From Caballeronia arationis (GTDB taxonomy: Bacteria; Pseudomonadota; Gammaproteobacteria; Burkholderiales; Burkholderiaceae), in assembly GCF_001544975.2 (NCBI RefSeq), contig NZ_FCOG02000020.1, forward strand, positions 62,001 to 126,000: a stretch of 64,000 bases of DNA. Reading direction: 5' to 3'. The first letter of the stretch is position 1. Every line of letters begins with the position of its first letter. The notes beneath the pieces are model-generated. The model saw only the letters and a list, made by a program, of their open reading frames with translations, was not told the origin of the DNA and ran no database searches. The translations under genes were made by a program, and so were the position numbers. Positions 33,591 through 42,421 of the stretch are shown piece after piece.

Positions 33591-34018
33591 GGAGATGATG
33601 GACGCTCGGGCGGCTGCGGGTTGTTCGCAGGATTGGTGTCGAAGCGCGCGATGCGCTCGATCCCTGCGCCCGCGCCCAGCGCCCGCAGTTCGCTCTCGAG
33701 CGCGTCGGTAACTCCCCTCCCGTAGACCTCTTCGCCGTCGACATACACGGTAAACACACGCAGATACTTCGCCTTCTTCGCGGGATCCTCGACGGTCGCC
33801 TTCGTCCATGCGTACAGCGGATAGCCGTCCGTGCCCCGAGCTTGCGCTTCGTCGACGTAATCCATGAAGGCATAGAACTGGCACTTGAGCGTTGCGCCGT
33901 GTTTGCGCAGCACGTCGAAGAGCGGTTCGTGCTCCGGCCGTGCGAGACCCTCGCGCAGCGCAGCGGCCAGTTCCGCCGATGCATCGAGTCTCAGTTGAAA
34001 CTGCCATCTGTCGTCCAT
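33587..34018 (-). CDS. Hypothetical protein
   Basis: A 143-residue soluble protein. It begins MDDRWQFQLRLDASAELAAA and contains DVLRKHGATLKCQFYAFMDY and VFTVYVDGEEVYGRG, then a Pro-rich C-terminal tail (NPANNPQPPERP). No family recognised. The ATG at 34018 follows GAGAGGAGAGACACG, a good ribosome site. The stop codon overlaps that of the convergent beta-hydroxylase gene (33587-33590). The function is open. Confidence 0.65.
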   Translation of the reverse strand: MDDRWQFQLRLDASAELAAALREGLARPEHEPLFDVLRKHGATLKCQFYAFMDYVDEAQARGTDGYPLYAWTKATVEDPAKKAKYLRVFTVYVDGEEVYGRGVTDALESELRALGAGAGIERIARFDTNPANNPQPPERPSSP

Positions 34019-34244
34019 CGTGTCTCTCCTCTCGCCCGCCGGCACTAGCGTCCGCGGCGCGTTGCTGGCCTCGAAACCGCGCCGGGTGCGGCTCCCTCCG
34101 TCGTCGAAGCGCAAAAAACGGGTTTCTGCTACAAAGACTTAATTCGTCTCCAGCATGACCGAAAACGGCGTCGCGCGCTGCAAGGCGGCCGTCGCCGAGC
34201 AGGATCTGCAACGCACAAAAAACAACCCCACAACGGAGCTGAAC

Positions 34245-34703
34245 ATGGCAATCACGCTGAACGTCAATGGCGAGAGCCACGACATTGACGCGCCTCCCGA
34301 CATGCCCCTGCTTTGGGCGATCCGCGATCTGGTCGGGCTGACCGGCACGAAGTTCGGCTGCGGCATCGCGCAATGCGGCGCGTGCACGGTCCATCTCGAC
34401 GGCGCCGCCGTGCGCTCGTGCGTGCTGCCCGTCGCGGCAGTGGGCGGCCGCAAGATCACGACGATCGAAGCCGTCAGCGGCACGCCCGCCGGCAAGAAAG
34501 TGCAGGACGCCTGGAAGGCACTCGACGTCGTCCAGTGCGGCTACTGCCAGTCCGGGCAGGTGATGTCGGCGGCGGCATTGATCGCGGCAAACCCGAATCC
34601 GAGCGACGCGGACATCGACGCCGCGATGGACGGCAACGTCTGCCGCTGCGGCACGTACAACCGCATCCGCGCGGCGATCAAGCACGCCGCGAAGGGGGCG
34701 TGA
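34245..34703 (+). CDS. 2Fe-2S subunit of molybdenum hydroxylase (isoquinoline 1-oxidoreductase alpha-type)
   Basis: A 152-residue protein with the two-cluster pattern of the xanthine oxidase family small subunit. The N-terminal ferredoxin-like cluster is in [17 protein letters not shown], with a later Cys in VRSCVLP. The C-terminal cluster is in [12 protein letters not shown] and [11 protein letters not shown]. It passes electrons from the molybdenum centre to an acceptor, here probably the cytochrome encoded at 36957. Start at ATG 34245, with GGAG upstream. Only 1 base separates its stop from the next gene. Confidence 0.93.
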   Translation: MAITLNVNGESHDIDAPPDMPLLWAIRDLVGLTGTKFGCGIAQCGACTVHLDGAAVRSCVLPVAAVGGRKITTIEAVSGTPAGKKVQDAWKALDVVQCGYCQSGQVMSAAALIAANPNPSDADIDAAMDGNVCRCGTYNRIRAAIKHAAKGA

Positions 34704-34704
34704 C

Positions 34705-36945
34705 ATGTCGCAAGGACTGATCGATGCGCAAAACGGCCGCGCACCTGACGCGCCCAAATCCGGCCTGACGCGCCGAACGTTCCTGAAGTTCGGCGTATCA
34801 GTCGGCGCCACGGCGGGCGGCGGCCTGCTGCTCGGCTTCAGCTTCTCCGCCGTGGGCCAGCCCGCGCCCGGCGTCAAGTCGGTCGTCAGCGGCGACGGCA
34901 ACGAAGCACCGCAGGACGGCGTGTTCCAGCCGAACGCGTTCGTGCAGATCGACCGTGCGGGCAAGGTCACGCTCGTGATACCGAAGGTCGAGATGGGACA
35001 AGGCGTCTACACGTCGATCCCGATGCTGATCGCCGAGGAACTCGAAGTGCCGCTCGACAGCGTGGCGGTCGCGCACGCGCCGCCGAACGATGCGCTGTTC
35101 ACGGACCCGCTGCTCGGCGGCCAGCTGACGGGCGGATCGACGTCGATCCGCTACGCGTGGGAACCGATGCGCCGCGCCGGCGCGACTGCCCGCGTGTTAC
35201 TGGTCACGGCGGCGGCACAGCAGTGGCAGGTCGACCCGGCCACCTGTCACGCGGAAAGCGGTCAGGTGAAGCACGCCGCGAGCAGCCGGTCGATCGCATA
35301 CGGCGATCTCGTCGAGGCCGCCGCGAAGCTGCCGGCTCCGCAGAACGTCGCGCTCAAGGACCCGAAGGATTTCAAGCTCGTCGGCACGCAGGCGAAGCGC
35401 ATCGACTCGCCGGAGAAAGTCGACGGCACCGCCGTGTTCGGACTCGACGTGCGCCTGCCCGGCATGAAGTACGCGGCCATCGTGAACTGCCCGGTGTTCG
35501 GCGGCACGCTCGCGAGCGTCGACGACACGGTCGCGAAGAAGGTTCCGGGCGTCACGCAGGTCGTGAAGCTAGACAACGCGGTGGCCGTGGTCGGCGACCA
35601 CACGTGGGCCGCGAAACGCGGCGCGTCGGCGCTCGTCATCGCGTGGAACGAGGGCAAGGGTGCGAACCTGCAGATGCAGCACCTGATCGACGACCTTGCG
35701 AACGCCGCGAAGCGCGACGGCGCGGTGGCGCGCAAGGAAGGCGACATCGACGGCGCGTTCAAGGATGCCAAGACGCGCGTCGATTCGGTCTATCAGCAGC
35801 CGTTCCTCGCGCACGCGACGATGGAGCCGGTCAACTGCACGGTCCACGTGCGCGCCGATGCGTGCGACGTCTGGGTCGGCACGCAGGTACCGACGCGCGC
35901 CGTCGATACCGCGAAGAGCGTCACGGGCCTGCCCGCCGAGAAGATCACGATCCACAATCACCTGCTTGGCGGCGGCTTCGGGCGGCGGCTGGAGACCGAC
36001 TTCATCGCGAATGCGCTCAAGATCGGCAAGCAGGTCGATGCGCCGGTGAAGGTCACCTACTCGCGCGAGGAAGACATCCAGCACGACATGTACCGGCCGT
36101 ACTACTACGACGTCATCTCGGCCGGGCTCGACGCGAACGGGAAGCCGGTGGCGTGGAAGCATCGCATTGTCGGCTCGTCGGTGATGGCGCGCTTCGCGCC
36201 GCCCGCCTTCAAGAACGGGCTCGATCCCGATGCCGTTGAAGTCGCATCCGACCTGCCCTACGACCTGCCGAACCAGCTGGTCGATTATGTGCGGCAGGAG
36301 CCACGCGACATTCCCACGGCGTTCTGGCGCGGCGTCGGACCGACGCGCGGCACGTTCGTCGTGGAGAGCTTCATCGACGAACTCGCGGTTCAGGCGAAGA
36401 TCGATCCCGCCACGTACCGTCGCAACCTGCTCGGCAAGACGCCGCGTGCACGGGGCGTGCTCGACGTCGCGACGAAGGCGGCGAACTGGGGCAACACGCC
36501 GCCGCAAGGACAGGGGCGCGGCATATCGGTGATGCATGCGTTCGGCAGCTTCTTCTCGATCGTCGCGGACGTGAGCGTCGACAACGGCGAGGTCGCCGTG
36601 AACCGCATCGTGTGCGCGGTCGATTGCGGAATGGTCGTGAACCCGAACACGGTCGAGGCGCAGATCCAGGGCGGCATCATCTTCGCGATCACGGCGGCGC
36701 TTTACGGCGAAGTCACGATCAAGGATGGCCGCGTCGAGCAGAGCAACTTCACCGACTACCGCATGCTGCGCCTCTCGCAGACGCCGCCGATCGAAGTGCA
36801 TATCGTGAAGAGCACGGAGGCGCCCGGCGGGATCGGCGAACCGGGCACGGCGGCGCTCGCGCCCGCGCTCACCAACGCGATCTACGCCGCGACGGGCAAG
36901 CGCCTGAAGCAGTTGCCGGTCGGCCGTCAACTGCACACCGCGTGA
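34705..36945 (+). CDS. Molybdopterin-binding subunit of molybdenum hydroxylase (IorB-type, Tat-exported)
   Basis: A 746-residue protein. The N-terminal twin-arginine signal (GLTRRTFLKFGVSVGATAGG, about 20-39) exports it folded to the periplasm. The catalytic part belongs to the xanthine dehydrogenase family, aldehyde and isoquinoline oxidoreductase branch: IPKVEMGQGVYTSIPMLIAEE, QQPFLAHATMEPVNCTVHV, HNHLLGGGFGRRLETDFIAN and the GIGEPGTAALAPALTNA near the C-terminus with the catalytic Glu. Partner of the 2Fe-2S subunit upstream. The substrate may be an aldehyde or N-heterocycle. Confidence 0.93.
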   Translation: MSQGLIDAQNGRAPDAPKSGLTRRTFLKFGVSVGATAGGGLLLGFSFSAVGQPAPGVKSVVSGDGNEAPQDGVFQPNAFVQIDRAGKVTLVIPKVEMGQGVYTSIPMLIAEELEVPLDSVAVAHAPPNDALFTDPLLGGQLTGGSTSIRYAWEPMRRAGATARVLLVTAAAQQWQVDPATCHAESGQVKHAASSRSIAYGDLVEAAAKLPAPQNVALKDPKDFKLVGTQAKRIDSPEKVDGTAVFGLDVRLPGMKYAAIVNCPVFGGTLASVDDTVAKKVPGVTQVVKLDNAVAVVGDHTWAAKRGASALVIAWNEGKGANLQMQHLIDDLANAAKRDGAVARKEGDIDGAFKDAKTRVDSVYQQPFLAHATMEPVNCTVHVRADACDVWVGTQVPTRAVDTAKSVTGLPAEKITIHNHLLGGGFGRRLETDFIANALKIGKQVDAPVKVTYSREEDIQHDMYRPYYYDVISAGLDANGKPVAWKHRIVGSSVMARFAPPAFKNGLDPDAVEVASDLPYDLPNQLVDYVRQEPRDIPTAFWRGVGPTRGTFVVESFIDELAVQAKIDPATYRRNLLGKTPRARGVLDVATKAANWGNTPPQGQGRGISVMHAFGSFFSIVADVSVDNGEVAVNRIVCAVDCGMVVNPNTVEAQIQGGIIFAITAALYGEVTIKDGRVEQSNFTDYRMLRLSQTPPIEVHIVKSTEAPGGIGEPGTAALAPALTNAIYAATGKRLKQLPVGRQLHTA

Positions 36946-36956
36946 GGGGAACCGAC

Positions 36957-38234
36957 ATGCCAAGAAAAATCCTTGCAGGCATCGGCCTTGCCTTCTCTCT
37001 TGCGGCTTCGTCGAGCGCCAGCGCGGCCACCGCCGACGATGCGCTCGTCGCACGCGGCGCGTATCTCGCGAAGGCCGGCGATTGCATTGCGTGTCACTCG
37101 GCGCCACGCGGCAAGCCGTTCGCCGGCGGCCTGCCGATGAACACGCCGATGGGACGCATCTATACGACCAACATCACGCCCGATCCGGAGACGGGCATCG
37201 GCAACTGGAGCGAAGAGGAGTTCGACGGCGCGCTGCGACGCGGCGTCGCGAAGGACGGCCACAACCTCTATCCGGCGATGCCTTACCCGTCCTACGCGAA
37301 GGTCCGCGACGACGACGTGAAGGCGCTCTATACGTACTTCATGAAAGGCGTGGCGCCCGTCAAGCAGGCAAATCGCGAGTCGGACATTCCGTTCCCGCTC
37401 AACATGCGCTGGCCGCTCAAGCTCTGGAACGTCGTCTTTCTCGGGAAGGCCGTGTATCAGGACAAGAGCGGCAAGGACGTCGCCTGCAATCGCGGTGCGT
37501 ATCTCATTCAGGGACTCGGTCATTGCGGCTCGTGCCACACTGCGCGCGGCATCGCGTTCCAGGAGAAGGCGCTCGACGAGAGCGGCAGCGCGTTCCTGAC
37601 GGGCGGCCTGCTCGACGGCTGGTTCGCGTCGAACCTGACCGGCGAATACAACGTCGGGCTTGGCCGCTGGTCGGAAGGCGATGTCTCGCAGTTCCTGAAG
37701 ACCGGTGCGAACAAGCATGCATCCGCATTCGGCTCGATGACGGACGTGATCAACCACAGCACGCAGGGCATGAGCGACGAGGACATCACGGCGATGTCGC
37801 GCTATCTGAAGTCGCTGCCCGCGTCCGGCGGCACGAATGCGCCACGCTATGCGTACGATCCGAACGTGACGAAGGTGTCGCTCGCGCATCCTGCGGTCGA
37901 TGCGGGCGCCAGGGTTTATACCGCGTACTGCATGCATTGCCACGGCGTCGACGGGATGGGCTTTGCGCCGATGCTAGCGCCCCTTGCGGGCAATCCGAAC
38001 GTGATGGAGAAGGACGCGTCGTCGCTCATCAACGTGACGCTGAATGGCACGCAGGATCTGGTGATTCAGGGATTGCCGTCGGCGTATCCGATGCCGAAGT
38101 ACGCACCGACGCTCTCGGACAAGCAGATCGCCGATGTGCTCACGTTCATTCGTGGGGGGTGGAATAACGGCGCGGCTGCGGTGTCGGTCGAGGATGTCGC
38201 GAAGTTGCGCAAGTCGACGCAAGCCGCGAAGTGA
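36957..38234 (+). CDS. Triheme cytochrome c (membrane-bound, alcohol/aldehyde dehydrogenase type)
   Basis: A 425-residue secreted cytochrome. The signal peptide is residues 1 to about 23 (ending SASAA). Three heme-binding motifs are visible: CIACH (about 42-46), CGSCH (about 190) and CMHCH (about 325). These match the triheme subunit of Gluconobacter-type alcohol and aldehyde dehydrogenases, which passes electrons to quinone or the oxidase. It is the third gene of the operon, 11 bases after the Mo subunit, so it must be that enzyme's electron acceptor. The start ATG is at 36957 with GAGGGGA upstream. Confidence 0.93.
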   Translation: MPRKILAGIGLAFSLAASSSASAATADDALVARGAYLAKAGDCIACHSAPRGKPFAGGLPMNTPMGRIYTTNITPDPETGIGNWSEEEFDGALRRGVAKDGHNLYPAMPYPSYAKVRDDDVKALYTYFMKGVAPVKQANRESDIPFPLNMRWPLKLWNVVFLGKAVYQDKSGKDVACNRGAYLIQGLGHCGSCHTARGIAFQEKALDESGSAFLTGGLLDGWFASNLTGEYNVGLGRWSEGDVSQFLKTGANKHASAFGSMTDVINHSTQGMSDEDITAMSRYLKSLPASGGTNAPRYAYDPNVTKVSLAHPAVDAGARVYTAYCMHCHGVDGMGFAPMLAPLAGNPNVMEKDASSLINVTLNGTQDLVIQGLPSAYPMPKYAPTLSDKQIADVLTFIRGGWNNGAAAVSVEDVAKLRKSTQAAK

Positions 38235-38240
38235 AAATCG

Positions 38241-38283
38241 CTGGCGCTCGGCGGTGGTCGTCTAACACCGCCCGATGCGCCAG
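38241..38283. terminator. Bipartite hairpin after the cytochrome gene
   Basis: An outer stem CTGGCGC (38241-38247) with GCGCCAG (38277-38283) encloses an inner stem GGCGGTG (38250-38256) with CACCGCC (38266-38272). It lies 6 bases after the cytochrome stop. No T-run follows, so it may act as a transcript-end stabiliser. Confidence 0.5.
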
Positions 38284-38378
38284 CGAAGCACGTCGCACAA
38301 GCCGGCGCGTACTTCGACCGGCTCACGCCTCGGCTGGGACGTCAACGGCGGCCGCTTCATGCGTCAAGTGCGCGCCGC

Positions 38379-39029
38379 TCAGCGCTGCGGCGTTTCCGAT
38401 TGCGCATTCTCGTCCCACACGGCCATCACGTCGCGCACCAGCGCGGCGATGGACGACGCGCCAAGCTTCTCCTTGATGCTCGCGCGATGGACGTCCACGG
38501 TCTTCACGCTGATCGAGAGATCGGCGGCAATGCGCTTGCTGCCTTTTCCATCGACCACACCGCGCAGCACCTCCCGCTCGCGTGCCGTCAGCGAGGCGAT
38601 CCGCTTCTTTAATTCACGCCGCTTCTGACCGGCTGCATGACGCTGTGCCGCGAGCTTCAACGCCCGCTGCACGCGGTCGAGCATCTGCTGCGAGTTGTAG
38701 GGCTTCTCCACGAAATCGATCGCGCCGTTCTGCAATGCGCGCACCGACATCGGTATGTCGCCATGACCGCTCACGAAGATGATCGGCAAGGTCGCGCCCT
38801 GTTCGTTCAACGCGCCCTGCACGTCGAAGCCACTCGCCTGCGGCATGCGCACGTCTAGCACAAGACACGCTGCAATCGCGGGATCGAACGCGGCAAGAAA
38901 CTCGGCGGCGCTCGCGAAGCAGAGTGACTTGATTCCCACCGAGTCCAGCAGCCACGACAGCGAGGTGCGCATGCCCGCATCGTCGTCGACGATATAGACG
39001 AGGGAGGGGGTCGAAGGTGATGAAGTCAT
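38379..39029 (-). CDS. FixJ/NarL-type response regulator
   Basis: A 216-residue regulator. Receiver domain: acidic pair D15-D16 (YIVDDDAGMR), phosphoacceptor D59 (CLVLDVRMP), and K109 (VEKPYNS). The linker is followed by a LuxR-type helix-turn-helix (SLTAREREVLRGVVDGKGSK, ISVKTVDVHRASIKEKLGAS). The FixJ subfamily usually acts with a PAS histidine kinase, but none is adjacent. The ATG at 39029 gives the normal length; an ATG at 39122 would add unrelated residues. Convergent with the molybdenum hydroxylase operon. Confidence 0.9.
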   Translation of the reverse strand: MTSSPSTPSLVYIVDDDAGMRTSLSWLLDSVGIKSLCFASAAEFLAAFDPAIAACLVLDVRMPQASGFDVQGALNEQGATLPIIFVSGHGDIPMSVRALQNGAIDFVEKPYNSQQMLDRVQRALKLAAQRHAAGQKRRELKKRIASLTAREREVLRGVVDGKGSKRIAADLSISVKTVDVHRASIKEKLGASSIAALVRDVMAVWDENAQSETPQR

Positions 39030-39647
39030 CGGCGACTCGGCAATGCAGGGATTCGTGGCGAACGGCGCGCTTCCCGCAAGGCGCTTTTCGCCCCACGGTG
39101 CGTCATCTTGAAATTGCATCATAACCAGACGAGATCGAACTGCAAAGCATGAATACCCGAGTACGGGAGACGGCGCGTTGAACCGATCCGCCCTCATACC
39201 TGCGTATGACCCGATAAACCGTACGGCTCACCCGCTCATCCCAAGGGCCGAGTTTCTTCACGCAGACGAACATCCCACCCTCGCCCGGGCTCATCCGGAT
39301 GTATCCGCGCATACCACGATCGTTCGCTCTCGACGGCCCTTTGTAGGTCTAGGTTCGGGCCGGAAGCCGGACTACATTACGTCCATGGCAGAACCTGCAA
39401 TCGATCCAACGTTCAGCCAGCAAAAAAATAACTTCGGGACAGTGGATTAATTCGCCGCTAACCGTGTTCACGTAAGTATGACTGCCGCAAGGCAAGTCTT
39501 TTCAATGTTGGGATAGGCAAAGGCGATGTCAAGCGTCTATTCCAACTTACATCAATACGGATGACTAACCATAATCCTAAATCTGCATGACCGTTTTCAT
39601 GCATTGCCAGAACGTTCCAATCACATCTTTCCAAGGAGTATCACGTC
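39030..39647. other. Long intergenic region
   Basis: About 618 bases between the response-regulator gene and the DUF4148 gene. The right half (39440-39640) is richer in A and T than its surroundings and should hold the DUF4148 promoter. No convincing gene or RNA was found. Confidence 0.45.
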
Positions 39648-39998
39648 ATGAAAAAGCTTCTCGTCAGTCTCGCCTTCGCTGCCGGCGCATTCGCTCTTCC
39701 CGCTCTGAGCTTTGCTCAATCAAATGGCCCGGTGACACGCGCCGAAGTTCGCGCCGACCTCGTGCAACTGGAGAAGGCCGGATACAACCCGGCGGTCGCC
39801 AGCGACGCGGACTATCCCGCGGACATCCAGGCGGCCGAAGCGAAGGTCGCCGCCCAACATGATCAGACCCAGGCGAAGCTTGGCTATGGCGGCGTCGCGC
39901 AAAACGGCACGTCCAGTTCCGGCAAGGCGTCGCACACCGCGATGAATTCGGCGTGCGTCGGCCCGGCAAGCTTCTGCAAGCTCTACTTCGGCAGCTGA
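39648..39998 (+). CDS. DUF4148 secreted protein
   Basis: A 116-residue protein. The signal peptide is residues 1 to about 23 (KKLLVSLAFAAGAFALPALS, then FAQ). The mature part has the DUF4148 block TRAEVRADLVQLEKAGYNPA, which is common in Burkholderia, often in many copies per genome. A Cys-containing tail (SACVGPASFCKLYFGS) is unusual for the family. Function unknown. CAAGGAG precedes the ATG. A second, shorter member is at 57230-57511. Confidence 0.9.
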   Translation: MKKLLVSLAFAAGAFALPALSFAQSNGPVTRAEVRADLVQLEKAGYNPAVASDADYPADIQAAEAKVAAQHDQTQAKLGYGGVAQNGTSSSGKASHTAMNSACVGPASFCKLYFGS

Positions 39999-40112
39999 GC
40001 ACCCCGGACGGGATGTCGTGCCGACGGCCGCAGGCACGCCATCCCGCAGTTCCAAAGGTCGGTCGGCCATCCCTGCATGTCTTATCTCTGCAATCGATCC
40101 ATGGAGTTCCCA

Positions 40113-40907
40113 GTGAATACTTTGTCGCGCGCGGCTTCGGTCCTCGCCTTGTCTGCTTCCATTTTTTCATCGGCGGGTGCGATGGCGCAGGACGCCCAGC
40201 ACAACGCCACGACAGTCAGGAATATCGTTTTGGTCCATGGCGCATGGGTAGATGGTTCCGGCTGGAAGCCCGTCTATGACATCCTCACGCGCGATGGCTT
40301 CCATGTCAGCATCGTGCAGGAACCTTTGACCTCGCTTGAAGACGACGTCGCGGCGACAAAGCGTGTCCTCGACCTGCAATCCGGTCCGACGATCCTCGTA
40401 GGCCATAGCTATGGCGGCTCCGTCATCACGGAAGCCGGGGTTCATTCGAACGTCGTGGGCCTGGTCTATGTCGCCGCTCATGCGCCGAATGTCGGCGAAG
40501 ACGAGGCCGCGCTCGGCAAGGGCAAACCTAGCTATACATCCACGCAGACAGGCGCAGTCGAAAAGACCAATGACGGCTTTACATACCTGAATCCCGCCGT
40601 TTTTCCGAAGGACTTCGCCGCCGACCTGCCGCTCAAGCAAGCCCAGTTCGAATCGCGCGCGCAGATCCTGACCGCCGCGAAGGTCTTCTCGGCGCCGCTG
40701 ACCGCGGCTGCCTGGACCTCGAAGCCGAGTTGGGGCATCGTCGCGGCCGACGACAAGATCATCAGCCCGGACCTGGAGCGCTGGTACTACGCGCGCGCGC
40801 ACAGCCACACCACCGTCATTCCCGGCGCGAGTCATTCGGTGTACGAGTCGCGCCCGAAGCAGGTTGCCGCCGTCATCGAAGACGCAGCGAGACACGCGGA
40901 GCAATAA
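40113..40907 (+). CDS. Secreted alpha/beta hydrolase (EstC/SalX-like)
   Basis: A 264-residue protein. Signal peptide about 1-27 (SAGAMAQ). Alpha/beta-hydrolase features: oxyanion loop VLVHGAWVDGSGWKPVYD, nucleophile elbow VGHSYGGS (Ser at about 96), and a His near the end (PGASHSVYES). This matches small pyrethroid or salicylate-ester hydrolases. The start is the GTG at 40113, with GGAG 6 bases before it; an ATG at 40101 would overlap the ribosome site. It stands about 115 bases after the DUF4148 gene. Confidence 0.85.
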   Translation: MNTLSRAASVLALSASIFSSAGAMAQDAQHNATTVRNIVLVHGAWVDGSGWKPVYDILTRDGFHVSIVQEPLTSLEDDVAATKRVLDLQSGPTILVGHSYGGSVITEAGVHSNVVGLVYVAAHAPNVGEDEAALGKGKPSYTSTQTGAVEKTNDGFTYLNPAVFPKDFAADLPLKQAQFESRAQILTAAKVFSAPLTAAAWTSKPSWGIVAADDKIISPDLERWYYARAHSHTTVIPGASHSVYESRPKQVAAVIEDAARHAEQ

Positions 40908-41152
40908 AGCCGGGCACTGCGGCGCGGCCCCCCGGCTGCGTCGCGTCGTGTTTCGTGCGCTCACAAATCGAACTGAAAGCGATCGCCGCCGTCGTTTCCG
41001 GCCGGGAAGCAATTCCATTTGTTCTCGCGACTCAAAACTGTTTGTCCGTGGCGGGTGTACGCAACACGCCTCAATAAGCCTAGATTGGCATCCATCGGCG
41101 CCGTTGGCCCGATCGGCAACACAGCCAAACTACTTATTCGAGGTTACGCATC

Positions 41153-41863
41153 ATGAGCAACTCACAGAAAGTCGTCGTCGTCACGGGCGCATCGCAAGGT
41201 ATCGGCGCCGAACTGGTCAAGGCTTTCCGCGAACGCGGCTATCGCGTGGTCGCCACAGCGCGTTCGATCAAGCCGTCCACGGATCCGAATGTCCTGGCGA
41301 TTGCCGGCGACATCGGCGATCGCCAGGTCGCACAGCGCGTCATCGACGAGGCCATCGAACGCTTCGGCCGCATCGACACGCTCGTCAACAACGCGGGCAT
41401 CTTCATCGCGAAGCCGTTCACGCAATACACGGCGGAAGACTACGCCGCCATTCTCAACGTCAACGTGAACGGGTTCTTCCATGTGACGCAACTGGCCATC
41501 GCCGAGATGGAAAAGCGTGCCAGCGGCCATGTCGTCCAGATCACGACGAGTCTTGTCGACCACGCGGTCAGCGGCGTACCCTCGGTGCTCGCATCGCTCA
41601 CCAAGGGTGGCCTCAACTCGGCGACGAAATCGATCGCTATCGAATATGCCAAGGCCGGAATTCGGGCTAACGCAGTGTCGCCCGGCATCATCAAATCGCC
41701 GATGCATGCGCCCGACACGCACGAGGCTCTGGGTGCGCTCCATCCCGTAGGCCATATGGGCGAGATGAGCGACATCGTGAACGCGGTCCTGTATCTCGAC
41801 TCCGCACCGTTCGTCACCGGAGAAATCCTGCACGTCGACGGCGGTCAAAGCGCTGGCCATTAA
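41153..41863 (+). CDS. SDR family oxidoreductase lacking the catalytic Tyr
   Basis: A 236-residue protein with a complete NAD(P)-binding half: VTGASQGIGAEL (about 9-20) and LVNNAGIF. The catalytic Ser is present in QITTSLVDH. In the YxxxK motif, K is present (LTKGGLNSAT), but the position four residues before it is Ala (SVLASLTK) instead of Tyr. The PG motif (NAVSPGIIKSPMH) and the C-terminal HVDGGQSAGH are normal. The protein may bind its cofactor without normal reductase chemistry, or use another residue. Next to the tautomerase gene. Confidence 0.88.
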   Translation: MSNSQKVVVVTGASQGIGAELVKAFRERGYRVVATARSIKPSTDPNVLAIAGDIGDRQVAQRVIDEAIERFGRIDTLVNNAGIFIAKPFTQYTAEDYAAILNVNVNGFFHVTQLAIAEMEKRASGHVVQITTSLVDHAVSGVPSVLASLTKGGLNSATKSIAIEYAKAGIRANAVSPGIIKSPMHAPDTHEALGALHPVGHMGEMSDIVNAVLYLDSAPFVTGEILHVDGGQSAGH

Positions 41864-41871
41864 ATCCAGTC

Positions 41872-41893
41872 GGGGCATCCGTGCGGGTGCCCC
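41872..41893 (+). terminator. Hairpin between SDR and tautomerase genes
   Basis: GGGGCA (41872-41877) with TGCCCC (41888-41893), followed by TCTTTC. A weak intrinsic terminator or processing site 8 bases after the SDR stop and 19 bases before the next start codon. It may lower downstream expression. Confidence 0.5.
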
Positions 41894-41912
41894 TCTTTCG
41901 AAGGAGCGCAAC

Positions 41913-42155
41913 ATGCCTATCGTCACAATCCAGGTTACCCGCGAAGGGAACAAGCCCGGCACCGATGCCGTCACGGCGGATGAAAAAGCGCAGCTCATCA
42001 AGGGCGTCAGCGAGTTGCTGCGCGATGTGCTGAACAAGCCACTCGAAGCCACCTTCGTTGTAATACAGGAAGTCGAGAAGGAAAACTGGGGCTGGGGCGG
42101 ATTGCCCGTCGATGCTTATCGTGCGCAGAAGGCGTCAAAGACAAGGCAATCGTGA
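41913..42155 (+). CDS. 4-oxalocrotonate tautomerase-like protein
   Basis: An 80-residue protein. After removal of Met, Pro1 (MPIVTIQVTREG) is the catalytic base of the tautomerase superfamily. The body TADEKAQLIKGVSELLRDVL and the conserved EVEKENWGWGG fit the family's usual size and shape. It forms a hexamer or trimer that shifts keto-enol double bonds. GAAGGAG precedes the ATG. Same strand as the SDR gene, so the two may be expressed together. Confidence 0.9.
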   Translation: MPIVTIQVTREGNKPGTDAVTADEKAQLIKGVSELLRDVLNKPLEATFVVIQEVEKENWGWGGLPVDAYRAQKASKTRQS

Positions 42156-42421
42156 TTGCACGCCTAAATATCGTCATATCCAGCCAGCCCCCCCTTCGAC
42201 CATGCGGTGCACGGCGCTTGCACTTTAGCAGCGCCGTCGCAAGCCGCGTCGGCCACCCGTTACGCCGACTTATCGTCTCGCCAAGTCCGCTAAGCGTGCC
42301 ACGTGCGTGCCCTCCTTTTCCCCTCTGGAAATTCGAATTTGCTCTGCTACACTGCGTTCGACGGTGATGGATAACAACTTAAAGAATAGTCAACGGGGAC
42401 ATCCGCGCACTGGAGGAGTAC

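Noticed and set aside
39178..39450. 90-residue frame in the gap before the DUF4148 gene
   Set aside because: No family, no ribosome site; translation looks random.
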